A DNA stretch of 9,526 nucleotides from Akkermansia sp. GTDB lineage: Bacteria > Verrucomicrobiota > Verrucomicrobiia > Verrucomicrobiales > Akkermansiaceae. The stretch covers positions 1-9,526 of the forward strand of contig JAIFNK010000262.1 in assembly GCA_020047775.1 (NCBI GenBank). The letters run 5' to 3'. The notes below the pieces were generated by a model. That model saw only the letters and a program-made list of their open reading frames with translations. It was not told where the DNA came from and did no database searches. Positions 1 through 7,625 of this stretch are shown piece by piece (positions within the stretch are counted from its first letter, which is position 1; the number at the start of each line of letters is the position of its first letter). A program made the position numbers and the translations under genes.

Positions 1-2
1 AC

Positions 3-1763
3 CTTGTCATCGCCGGAGCCGCCGCCAGCCAAAACCCGCCCGCTGCGGCGGTCACCCACGCACAAATCCACCCCGCCACCGGACGGGTGAAGGTGGAATG
101 GACCGCCAGCGATGCCGATGGCGACCCGCTGGTTTTCACCCTGCTCTATCGGGCCACCACCACCGAGGGCGAAGTCACCCGCATCCTGAGTGGCGAAACG
201 CGCGATCTATCAGCGGATATCAGCCTCGACTCGCTGCCCGGCGGCCCGGGATATTTCGTCCTGATCACCTCCGATGGATTTCATACCGCCGAGTCCCCCA
301 GTGCGGTCCTGAATGTGGGTGAAACCGCACCAAAACTCGCAGTTTCCGGCCTGGTGGCCGGTCAGGAACTCGATCTGTGGGCAGCCGGAAACGAAGGTGC
401 CTATTTCTGCGCCGCCGCCAATGATGCGGACCAGGGCGCGCTTCTCGACCCGGGCACGACCGTTTGGAACTGGACAGGTCCGGAGTCCGGCAGTGCGACG
501 GGCTGCGGTGCCTCGCTCGGAAAACTTTTCCCCGGTGCTTATTCGCTCACCGCCAGCCTCACGGATGCCGGTGGCCTGACCGAAACGAAAATCATTCCAT
601 TCAGCGTCGCCCCTCTCACCGTGCCGGATGCCGGCACGATGACGCTGGATGGAGTGCGGGACTCCGCCGACTATGCGAACGCGCCCTCGGTGAGCTGGCC
701 TCTAACGGAAGTATCATCGGCGACGGCGGGCTTCTCGCATCATGGGGGTGCCATGTATGTTCACATCGACGGCCTGCCGATCGGACCTAACGGAGTCGGA
801 GCAGGCCTGTTGTTCGATCTAAACAACTCCGGCAGCGCCGCGCTTGAGAGCGATGACATCGCCATCGAAGTCTCCGCCGCAGGTGCTTTGACATTCTGGA
901 CCGGCACCACGGGCGCGTGGACACCCGCACCGGCCCCCGCCGCATTGGTCGAGGCGGTGACCTTTACGGGAGACACGCATTGGGCGGTGGAAATCCGCAT
1001 TCCGGATGCCGTGCTGGGTGGCTGGAACCACCTTTCCCGTCTCCGCTGCTATGCGCAGAAAGCCTGGCCCTATGATGCGTTTCCACAAGCCAGCGGGCAT
1101 TTTGATCCCTCCTCCTGGTTGCCTGCCAGCCTGGGACCGCGGCCCACTCCGGCGCCGCAGGCTCCCACTGCCGTGGCGATTGGCGGCGGATCGGTTGCCC
1201 CCACGGTGGCGGATGTGTTCACCCTCGATGGCACGGGCAGCACGACTTCGCGCGGCGACACTGCCGGGCTGACCTATGCTTGGACGCAAACCGGCGGCCC
1301 GATGGTCGTGCTAACAGGATCGGACCAGGCCACGGCGAGCTATTTGCCCGGTCCGGTGATAGCCCCTGTGACACTCACCTTCCAGCTCATCGTCACCGCC
1401 GACGGCCTCAACAGCGCGCCCGCGGAAGTGACCTGTTATTTCCAACCCGCGCCGGAGACCACCGAGTGGACGGTGGCCGCGCCCGGAGCCCGGATCGCGA
1501 TCCAACGGCAGCCGGACGGAAGCATCACAACGGGATGCGATGCCGGATATTGGTTCGGAGAAAGCGGCATACTTCCGGGAGAAAGCGCGGCAGCCCTGCC
1601 GGTGGTGGGCGCGATGTTCGAGCTGGAAGCCTCGGAAAATCTCACAGACTGGCAGATCATCGGTCGTTTTCCCGCCAACTCCGCGGGCCAGGTCGAAGGC
1701 GTGGATGCGTCCGCACCACTCTTCCCCAACCGCTTCTACCGTTTCCGCCGGGCGGGTCAGTGA
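3..1763 (+). CDS. Secreted multidomain beta-sandwich protein, 3' part (5' end outside window)
   Basis: The frame is open from base 3 to a TGA at 1761-1763, giving 586 visible residues. A GTG at 87 could be read as a start, but it falls inside a beta domain whose first strands are already encoded upstream, so the gene begins left of the window. Counting from base 3, the domains are: an FN3-like module (about 15-107, with DADGDPL and LPGGPGYF followed by SDGFHTAES); a second beta-sandwich (about 109-203, with NDADQGAL and LFPGAYSLTASLTDAGGLTE); a CBM9/DOMON-like carbohydrate-binding module (about 212-378, starting LDGVRDSADYANAP); a PKD-like domain (about 387-480, with LDGTGST and YAWTQTGG); and a C-terminal module (about 536-586) with ASENLTDW and ending NRFYRFRR. 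No catalytic domain is visible; any enzyme part would lie upstream. The role is probably extracellular or cell-surface binding to carbohydrate or protein. Domain names rest on recalled sequence style. Confidence 0.85.
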   Translation, partial: LVIAGAAASQNPPAAAVTHAQIHPATGRVKVEWTASDADGDPLVFTLLYRATTTEGEVTRILSGETRDLSADISLDSLPGGPGYFVLITSDGFHTAESPSAVLNVGETAPKLAVSGLVAGQELDLWAAGNEGAYFCAAANDADQGALLDPGTTVWNWTGPESGSATGCGASLGKLFPGAYSLTASLTDAGGLTETKIIPFSVAPLTVPDAGTMTLDGVRDSADYANAPSVSWPLTEVSSATAGFSHHGGAMYVHIDGLPIGPNGVGAGLLFDLNNSGSAALESDDIAIEVSAAGALTFWTGTTGAWTPAPAPAALVEAVTFTGDTHWAVEIRIPDAVLGGWNHLSRLRCYAQKAWPYDAFPQASGHFDPSSWLPASLGPRPTPAPQAPTAVAIGGGSVAPTVADVFTLDGTGSTTSRGDTAGLTYAWTQTGGPMVVLTGSDQATASYLPGPVIAPVTLTFQLIVTADGLNSAPAEVTCYFQPAPETTEWTVAAPGARIAIQRQPDGSITTGCDAGYWFGESGILPGESAAALPVVGAMFELEASENLTDWQIIGRFPANSAGQVEGVDASAPLFPNRFYRFRRAGQ

Positions 1764-1836
1764 GAAATTCCGCAAGAACATTGAAATCCAAAGCCGGATT
1801 CCCGGTGGAAGTTACTGAACCCAAAATCCGAAAGCC

Positions 1837-4800
1837 ATGCGACTATCATCTCTGCTTATTGTGATCCTGTGTCTCCTGCCGCCATCACTCGGCGCCCAGC
1901 AATCCATGGTCTGGCAGCAACGGACCAATGTCGGATCGCCAGGGCAATATGAAGGCGCGGCGATGGCGTTCGATGAGCATCAAGGCGTGACTCTTCTGTT
2001 TGGCGGAGATAAATCCTTGCCGGGTGTGGGGCTGGGTATTGTTTCTAACGATCTCTGGCAATACAACGGCACCACCTGGCAGCAAGTGACGGTCACTGGC
2101 CCGCAGCCGCAGGCGCGGAGCAGTCATGCAATGGTGTATGATCCGGTGGACGAACGGGTGCTGATCTTCGGCGGAGATGGGGGAGGCGTGTATCTCAATG
2201 ACCTTTGGGCCTTTGAATTCAGCGGACCCGCGACGGGGTCGTGGGTGCAGCTGGCCTCGTTGCCATCTGCCGGGCGTTCGGCGGCGGCGATGGGATATGA
2301 CGCGGCGCGGAATCAATTCATCGTCACCGGAGGCATCAAGGAAGGCACGGCGGAGGTCGAGCCTCCGAATGGCGGCATCTATGGCCTGGTGAAGCCCGCC
2401 ACCCGCGAGACATGGCTGTGGAATCGCACGGCCTGGTCTGCCGGGCCGCAATCGCCGGAATACATCAACGGACCGATTCAGAATGATGTGAACTATTTTA
2501 TCAAAGCAGGCCCTGCCGACGGTGTGGTGGCGCATCACGGGGAAAGCGGGAAGACGCTGCTGCTATCAGAACGCTCTTACCCCATGCTCGGCCTACCGTT
2601 TGCCAACTACTACTATGGCGGGGGCGACTCGCCACTGTATGACGGAATTCAATGGGGCTTTAACATGGGTGGAAATGTCTCAGTCCTCGGCTATATCGGC
2701 GGCAATTGGCCTGGCTCGCTGTGGGTCTCCTCACCCACCCGGGTCGTCGCCACCTATGATCCGGCGCGGCGGCGCGTGGTGGCCTTCGGCGCGGGTCGCA
2801 CGAACTCGGAGGAGTTTGATGGAGCGCAATGGGCTGGCACCACTACGGAAATTCAAGGCCGCTTCGCCCCGCTTCCCGCCGCCCGGCCCCGGCCCTGTTT
2901 GGCGCACGACACGCTGCGCGGCGTGACCGTCTTCTTCGGCGGCAAGGTATCACTGACCGAGCCGGGCGACACTTGGGAATTGTTGGAAAATCCGACCGCG
3001 CCATTTTCGATCACCACCGATCTTTCCACCACTCCGCTGGAGCCGTGCCAGGGAGAAACCATCACCCTTACCGGCGCAGCGATGGGGGTGGGACCGTTCA
3101 AATGGCGCTGGTATCGAAGCGGGACATTTGCCGCAATCACCGCGACTCCAACTCTCACGCTCACGAACGTGAACCCCGCGCAGGCGGGCATCTATACCTT
3201 CGAAGTGGAGGATTCATCAGGGCGCAGGCTGACGAGTTCCGAGCAACCGGTCTATGTGCATGCGCCACCGGTAGTTACTCATCCGCCGGTGGATCGCCGT
3301 GTCGTTCCGGGCGAGAGCTTCTCCTTGCTCGTCAGCGTGTCATCGACGCTGCCGGTGAGCTATCAGTGGGTCAAGGATGGTTTTGATATCCCGGGTGCGA
3401 CTTCTTCCATCTATACGAAGTCCGCCGCCGTGGTGGCGGATGGCGGGCAATACAAGGTGCGCATCACCACGCGCTGCATTGTGGTCGAGAGCTTGCCGTG
3501 CCGCGTCTATGTCGGCCCCTACATCGTCACTCAGCCTTCGGTGCCAAGCGGCGCGCTGGTGATGAATGGAGCGGTCACGATGAATGTCACAGGCGATGGA
3601 GTGGGTGCCCAAGTCGGCAGCTACAGCACGGGCAGCGACCCCACCGAACATCCTAACCGCCACGCGCCAGACTCGCCCACGAATCCCCGGCCGATGAACT
3701 TCGTGTGGCGTCATGAAGGTGTTCCCATATCTCACGGCACCAAGTATTCCATCACCACCACCGCCATCAGCTCACAGATCAGCATTAACAATCCGGACTA
3801 CGAGGACGAGGGGATGTATGACTGCGTGGTCACCGATATCAGTGGTCAGGCCTATGCCAGGGTCACAAACCAGAGCATCCTCATCCTGCGCCCGCTTGCG
3901 CCGCCCTACCTCACTATCCAGCAAGGACGCGGTCCGGATCCACGGACGAATGCCGGCATGGTTTATGACAGCCGGCGCAAGCGCACCGTGCTCTTCGGTG
4001 GCGAGGCCTACGGCGTGAATGAGCGCAGTGGGAATGCCAATGTCGGCTACTACACTTCAAATGAAACCTGGGAGTGGGACGGGCAGGTGTGGGTCAAACG
4101 CAACCCGGCTAACAGGCCGCCACCGATGGCGCAGTTCGGCATGGTCTATGACAGCTCCCGCGGCCGCACCGTAGTGTTCGGCGGCAATAAATTCCAAGCT
4201 CCGTTCTATAGCATTGGTAGTGGCGTGATGACGAACGACCTGTGGGAATGGGATGGCACGGACTGGACGCAGATCTTTTCCACCACCGGACCTCCCAGCG
4301 CCCGCACGCAGGTGAGCATGTGCCACGACAGCGTGCGCGGCGAGGTGCTCATGATCGGAGGCAGTGCCTTCAATCCCAGTCCCGGTGACCTCCGCGCCGC
4401 CGTAAATGCGCTGTGGGCGTGGAACGGCACGCAGTGGAATGTGCGCACCAGCCTGCCCACTCCCGTGGGCAATCCCGCGCCGCAGGTCTATCCGCCCAGC
4501 GCTTTCGCCTTTGACGCCCATCGCGGCGTGGCCGTGCTGCTAGGACCGTTTTTCGACTCGGACAACCCTGTCTGGGAATGGAATGGAACGGCTTGGAACC
4601 GCGTGCTGCCGCCCGTCACATTGCGCGTGCAGGATTCACGTTTCGGTGGCGCGGCTTTCTATGATCCCGTGCGCAGGCAGATCGGCCTGCCCGTGGTGAG
4701 CAACAGTCTTTTTCCCAACGTGGGAGCAAGCGTGCACACGGCGGTCTGGTGGGATGGAGCGCAATTCATCCGGGGCGACACCAGCACCATCGATGACGTG

Positions 4801-5418
4801 AACGGCGTGGACCCCTCCGCGTATGACTCAGGCCCCGTCGGCAGCGTCGGAGGCCAGGGCGATCTCACCGCATTCGACTTCCATCGCCGCTGCATCGTCT
4901 GGCAGGACATGCCGAACGCCGTCTACAACGGGGCGGCCCACACCCGCGAGATGCACTTCAGCGACAAGGTCAAACCCGTGCATCAGCCCTACGAAGTCAT
5001 CTTTGCCGCGAATCAAACCATCACCCTGCGCGCCATTCACGCCGGACGCCGTCCGCTCGTGCAACAATGGTTCAAAGATGGTTCGCCGGTGCTGGATGAC
5101 GCGCACTGGAGCGGAGCCGCCACGGCCACGCTCCGCATCATCGGGACTACCGCCGCCGATGTCGGGCTCTACACGCTTCGCGCATCGAACATCCACAATC
5201 TCACGGATACTCCAGCTATCCGTCTTTCCCTTCAGAACGACGGCATCGGCCTTGTCGTGCAAGGCGCGGGACTCGTGCTCTCCTGGCCGGGCAGCACCGG
5301 CATCCTCCAATCCGCGCCGGCGCCGGATGGTCCCTGGACGCCGATCTATGGAGTCTCACCGCCTTACAGCGTCGCGATGGATGAGGCGCGGAGGTTTTAC
5401 CGGGTGTGGTATCCCTGA
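1837..5418 (+). CDS. Exported Kelch-repeat / Ig-like domain protein, 1193 aa
   Basis: The ATG at 1837 begins a clear signal peptide (MRLSSLLIVILCLLPPSLGA, cleavage probably near residue 20); no Shine-Dalgarno sequence is visible. Residues about 30-385 are Kelch-like repeats with the pattern LW.YNGT.W ... ARSSHAMVYD ... VLIFGG; strands ending in FGG or similar lie near 54, 110, 163, 316 and 366. Three Ig-like domains follow: about 390-475 (WRWYRSG, AGIYTFEV), 477-558 (YQWVKDG, GGQYKVRI) and 560-686 (FVWRHEGV, EGMYDCVV). They lack the usual intradomain cysteine pair. A second Kelch-like group runs about 698-1042 (TWEWDG, VLFGG, VVFGG, LWEWDGTDW, MIGG), then a fourth Ig-like domain (about 1046-1132, QQWFKDG, VGLYTLRA). 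The last 55 residues form a C-terminal module with LSWPGSTGILQSA, DGPWT and a final RFYRVWYP. It is probably extracellular and binding or adhesive; the ligand is unknown. It lies 73 bp behind another secreted-protein gene and may be cotranscribed with it. Confidence 0.9.
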   Translation: MRLSSLLIVILCLLPPSLGAQQSMVWQQRTNVGSPGQYEGAAMAFDEHQGVTLLFGGDKSLPGVGLGIVSNDLWQYNGTTWQQVTVTGPQPQARSSHAMVYDPVDERVLIFGGDGGGVYLNDLWAFEFSGPATGSWVQLASLPSAGRSAAAMGYDAARNQFIVTGGIKEGTAEVEPPNGGIYGLVKPATRETWLWNRTAWSAGPQSPEYINGPIQNDVNYFIKAGPADGVVAHHGESGKTLLLSERSYPMLGLPFANYYYGGGDSPLYDGIQWGFNMGGNVSVLGYIGGNWPGSLWVSSPTRVVATYDPARRRVVAFGAGRTNSEEFDGAQWAGTTTEIQGRFAPLPAARPRPCLAHDTLRGVTVFFGGKVSLTEPGDTWELLENPTAPFSITTDLSTTPLEPCQGETITLTGAAMGVGPFKWRWYRSGTFAAITATPTLTLTNVNPAQAGIYTFEVEDSSGRRLTSSEQPVYVHAPPVVTHPPVDRRVVPGESFSLLVSVSSTLPVSYQWVKDGFDIPGATSSIYTKSAAVVADGGQYKVRITTRCIVVESLPCRVYVGPYIVTQPSVPSGALVMNGAVTMNVTGDGVGAQVGSYSTGSDPTEHPNRHAPDSPTNPRPMNFVWRHEGVPISHGTKYSITTTAISSQISINNPDYEDEGMYDCVVTDISGQAYARVTNQSILILRPLAPPYLTIQQGRGPDPRTNAGMVYDSRRKRTVLFGGEAYGVNERSGNANVGYYTSNETWEWDGQVWVKRNPANRPPPMAQFGMVYDSSRGRTVVFGGNKFQAPFYSIGSGVMTNDLWEWDGTDWTQIFSTTGPPSARTQVSMCHDSVRGEVLMIGGSAFNPSPGDLRAAVNALWAWNGTQWNVRTSLPTPVGNPAPQVYPPSAFAFDAHRGVAVLLGPFFDSDNPVWEWNGTAWNRVLPPVTLRVQDSRFGGAAFYDPVRRQIGLPVVSNSLFPNVGASVHTAVWWDGAQFIRGDTSTIDDVNGVDPSAYDSGPVGSVGGQGDLTAFDFHRRCIVWQDMPNAVYNGAAHTREMHFSDKVKPVHQPYEVIFAANQTITLRAIHAGRRPLVQQWFKDGSPVLDDAHWSGAATATLRIIGTTAADVGLYTLRASNIHNLTDTPAIRLSLQNDGIGLVVQGAGLVLSWPGSTGILQSAPAPDGPWTPIYGVSPPYSVAMDEARRFYRVWYP

Positions 5419-5421
5419 GGC

Positions 5422-6165
5422 TCAAAGCCCGAGAGCGGATGCCAGCGCCTGCATCTCCTCGTTCACCAATTTTCCATCCAACAGGCCTGCGGCGACCTCC
5501 TCGCGCACCATCGCGCGGTAGTCCGCCCGCAAGCGATGCACCGACACCGCCACGCTGCGGGCGGCGATGCCGAGTTTTTCACCCGCCGCCTCGTAATCCC
5601 CCGGCGAAGGCTCGCGTGATAGAAATGGACCCAGGACGGCAAACATCGTCGCCTTGCCCGTGGCTTCGCATTCATCTCGCAGCCTTGCCAAAGCCGCGTC
5701 CATCACCGCATGCGCCCAGCGTTTTTCAAACAAGGTCTCCGGAGTATCCAGGGTGGCGGGCTCCGCGCCGAACCAACTTTCCGCCTGCGCCAGATCCAGC
5801 GACATCGGCGTCTCGCCGCCACCGCGTTTCTGCGCCACCTCGCGATGATGTTGTTTGATGAGGAAATTCTTCAGGACCGTGATCAACAGCGTGCTGAAGC
5901 GCGATTCCCGCCGCTCCACCTGCGCCAGCCAGTCCTGCTCGATGAGCTTCGCGAAAAACGCCTGCGTCAGATCGCTCGCGTCTTCGGGCGTTTTGCCACG
6001 GCGGCGGACGAAGGCATACACCGGATACCAGTAAGACCGGCAAAAATGCTCCCACGCCGCGTCCCGCCGCGATCCCTGCTCCCCGCCGCCCATCAGCGTC
6101 CAACGCGTGGTCATGAATCGCGGACAGGAGCCGGGAATCGGCGGGCTGGAGGGATCGAAATTCAT
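5422..6165 (-). CDS. ECF-like RNA polymerase sigma factor, 247 aa
   Basis: The product resembles the ECF-like sigma factors common in Verrucomicrobiota and Planctomycetota, which direct RNA polymerase to a regulon-specific promoter set. Near the N-terminus is FMTTRWTLMG. Region 2 follows, with AWEHFCRSYWYPVYAFVRRR and TPEDASDLTQAFFAKLIEQDW, then RESRFSTLLITVLKNFL. A linker has QKRGGG and MSLDLAQAE, followed by TPETLFEKRWA. Region 4 is a helix-turn-helix around DYEAAGEKLGIAARSVAVSVHRLRADYR. I chose the ATG at 6165; a GTG at 6201 would add 12 residues unlike the family's N-termini, and an ATG at 6114 would begin directly at TTRW. No start has a good ribosome-binding site. The stop lies 3 bp from the convergent Kelch gene's stop. 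Genes of this type often neighbour a Ser/Thr kinase or anti-sigma gene, but neither is visible here. The sigma-factor call is firm; the regulon is unknown. Confidence 0.93.
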   Translation of the reverse strand: MNFDPSSPPIPGSCPRFMTTRWTLMGGGEQGSRRDAAWEHFCRSYWYPVYAFVRRRGKTPEDASDLTQAFFAKLIEQDWLAQVERRESRFSTLLITVLKNFLIKQHHREVAQKRGGGETPMSLDLAQAESWFGAEPATLDTPETLFEKRWAHAVMDAALARLRDECEATGKATMFAVLGPFLSREPSPGDYEAAGEKLGIAARSVAVSVHRLRADYRAMVREEVAAGLLDGKLVNEEMQALASALGL

Positions 6166-6489
6166 ATGGAACAGCGATTGCTCTAGCCGTGCTCCATGCA
6201 CTTGACGAGATCATTCCGGGTCTCACTGATTTGGATTTTTCCTCTTCTCGACAACGAAGCACCCGTTCACCCACCCGGGATTCCCGAGCCACTGGACATC
6301 GACCCGGCACTCAAACCCGAATCCACCGCATGGGGCACGGAAAAATCCATCACCCAGGGCGACAGAATTCAGCAGAAGAGCAACGTCGATTTCGGCCGCC
6401 GGTTTAAACAAATCCGCTTCCGTTGGCTGTCACCTGCCGGGATATGACATATCTAGCAACAGCCAACGACAGCCGCGGGGATTTGCCGC
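6166..6489. other. Intergenic spacer, no gene recognised
   Basis: This spacer lies between the isomerase-like gene and the sigma-factor gene, both on the minus strand, and should hold the sigma-factor promoter. Open frames exist on both strands: 6196-6447 (+), starting ATG, and 6223-6411 (-), starting TTG. Neither product has recognisable domain, signal-peptide or membrane features, and neither start has a ribosome-binding site. I see no convincing -35/-10 pair. The main structured element is the nested palindrome at 6421-6468. Confidence 0.6.
6421..6468. repeat. Nested palindrome downstream of the isomerase-like gene
   Basis: CGTTGGCTGT (6421-6430) is the exact reverse complement of ACAGCCAACG (6459-6468), giving 10-bp arms around a 28-base interior. 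The interior holds a second exact palindrome, GATATG-A-CATATC (6441-6453). The structure begins 22 bp past the TAA of the minus-strand isomerase-like gene. No T-run follows on either strand, so it is not a standard intrinsic terminator. It could be a factor-assisted terminator, an mRNA 3'-end stabiliser, a REP-like element, or (the inner palindrome) a protein-binding site for the sigma-factor gene farther along. Confidence 0.7.
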
Positions 6490-7335
6490 TTATTTCGCCC
6501 ACTCGGCCCGGGTGAACTCCATGCTCTCCTTGATCTTGGGCACGCTGTCCTTCCAGTCGTTCTCATGCTCGATGGAGAAGTGGCCCTTGAAATCCTGCTT
6601 CTTCAGCTCGGCGATGCAGGCCGCCACATCCACCACGCCCTTGCCGGCGGGAACCACCACGCCCTTGGGTCCCATCTCGGACTTGTCCTTGAGATGCACG
6701 CTGATGACGCGGCCCTTGAGAATGCGCAGGCACTCGACCGGCTTGAGCTCCGAGGTGCACCAGTGGCCGAGATCGGCACAGGCTCCGAGACGCGCGTCGC
6801 GGCTCTCGACCACTCCGAGAATGTAAAGCGGGTGCCAGACCTTGTAATTCGGCTTGGACATCGATCCGCCGTGCTCGTGGAACGCCACCTTGATGTCGAA
6901 TTCCTTCGCCGCGGCTTCCCATGCGGCCACCTGTTCGGTGGATTCCGTGCAGACGCCGTAGAGACCCATTTTTTTGGCGAAGGCCATGATTTTCTGGACC
7001 TCATCCGCGTCTTTCGCCGGCACCACACCGTAGTTCACCGGGAAAATTCCCTGGCGCTTGCACTCGTCAAGCAGTGCCTTGACGACGGCCTCACTCGCGG
7101 TGTGGTGCACCACCTCGCCGACTGGGGACTCCGGGCGCAGCTTTTGGCCGGGATAGAATTCAATGATCTTGCCGCCCGCCTCCTTGGTCTTGGCAATCGC
7201 TTCGAAGGCGGTGAATTCCTTGAAGGAGTACGCTTGGCAGCCGATGGCAAGGCCGTTTTCGTAGGCCTCTTCCGGGATTGGAGCGGCGACGAGATTCGAG
7301 GCGAGGGCGATTGTGAGTAAAATGGAGTTTCGCAT
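6490..7335 (-). CDS. Exported sugar phosphate isomerase/epimerase-like protein (xylose isomerase-like TIM barrel), 281 aa
   Basis: The product belongs to the AP-endonuclease-2 / xylose-isomerase-like TIM-barrel superfamily, whose members are metal-dependent sugar or inositol isomerases, epimerases and dehydratases. The ATG at 7335 starts a short signal peptide (MRNSILLTIALASNLVAA), so the enzyme probably acts in the periplasm. Candidate metal or active-site residues sit on the expected strands: E59 (IIEFYPG), E131 (VCTES), H153 and H155 (AFHEHGG), D188 and H191 (CADLGHW), H214 (ISVHLKD) and E256 (FSIEHEND). The length is normal and the barrel looks complete. A histidine (H153) stands where many cytoplasmic relatives have glutamate in an ENH motif. 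Neither the substrate nor the exact reaction can be read from the sequence. The gene is transcribed alone, divergently from the broken gene at 7488, and no Shine-Dalgarno sequence is visible. Confidence 0.88.
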   Translation of the reverse strand: MRNSILLTIALASNLVAAPIPEEAYENGLAIGCQAYSFKEFTAFEAIAKTKEAGGKIIEFYPGQKLRPESPVGEVVHHTASEAVVKALLDECKRQGIFPVNYGVVPAKDADEVQKIMAFAKKMGLYGVCTESTEQVAAWEAAAKEFDIKVAFHEHGGSMSKPNYKVWHPLYILGVVESRDARLGACADLGHWCTSELKPVECLRILKGRVISVHLKDKSEMGPKGVVVPAGKGVVDVAACIAELKKQDFKGHFSIEHENDWKDSVPKIKESMEFTRAEWAK

Positions 7336-7487
7336 GGATGTATTGGTTTTGGTCAGATTCTGAAAACGTCTCTCTAAAGCAAGAAAAGAAATACCGCCGG
7401 ATTTCGCCCGTCGGCACCCATCGATACGTTCGCCTGACGATTAACTTTCATCTTGGCAACCGGGTCGGGGTCCGACATTTTCAAAAC
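7336..7487. promoter_or_regulatory. Divergent intergenic region between isomerase-like gene and truncated exported-protein gene
   Basis: These 152 bp must contain the start signals of two divergent genes. A small perfect hairpin, GTCGG-GGT-CCGAC (7464-7476), sits 11 bases before the plus-strand ATG at 7488. It is followed by ATTTTC, so it could be an operator, a leader hairpin masking the start, or a weak attenuator. On the minus strand TTGCTT, 17 bases and AATCTG form a possible but poor promoter about 15 bp before the isomerase-like start. These are weak signals read by eye. Confidence 0.4.
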
Positions 7488-7625
7488 ATGACGTTCAAAT
7501 CCAATTTTGTTACCACGGCTTTGTTTTTGACCCTTTTCGATTTCGGCCTGGCGGATCCGGCACCGGTCATCGACCTTGAAGCCCGCAAGGCGTCCGTCGC
7601 CAATCTGGAGTCACAGGTCGCCTAG
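7488..7625 (+). pseudogene. Exported coiled-coil-type protein gene, truncated by insertion sequence (5' remnant)
   Basis: The ATG at 7488 starts a signal peptide (MTFKSNFVTTALFLTLFDFG, then LA|DP), followed by VIDLEARKASVANLESQV, the beginning of what looks like an amphipathic coiled coil. After 44 native codons the frame enters the insertion sequence at 7621. Its first bases, CCTAG, complete an alanine codon and supply the TAG stop at 7623-7625, leaving a 45-residue product. The LEARKASVANLE segment resembles the start of small exported coiled-coil proteins of Verrucomicrobiota (recalled, not searched). An upstream in-frame ATG at 7338 would add 50 residues in front of the signal peptide and is rejected for that reason. 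The missing 3' part should lie just beyond the right end of the window. Function unknown. Confidence 0.72.

Noticed and set aside
87..1763. GTG at 87 as a true gene start
   Set aside because: The frame stays open to the left edge, and the upstream codons encode the first strands of the same FN3-like domain. There is no signal peptide after 87.
1764..1836. Terminator between the two secreted-protein genes
   Set aside because: Only a weak 5-bp inverted repeat (AATCC/GGATT) without a T-run is visible, so cotranscription remains possible.
6223..6411. Minus-strand frame upstream of the sigma gene, 62 codons
   Set aside because: It needs a TTG start and the product has no recognisable features; kept only as an open possibility in the spacer entry.
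6196..6447. Plus-strand frame in the spacer, 83 codons
   Set aside because: No domain, signal peptide or ribosome-binding site; it overlaps the sigma-factor upstream region and runs into the nested palindrome.
6565..7320. Long plus-strand frame opposite the isomerase-like gene
   Set aside because: It is the antisense shadow of a gene with a clear TIM-barrel family pattern; such shadows are common in GC-rich DNA.
7338..7487. 50-residue N-terminal extension of the truncated gene from the ATG at 7338
   Set aside because: It would place a good signal peptide in the middle of the protein and cover the whole divergent promoter region.
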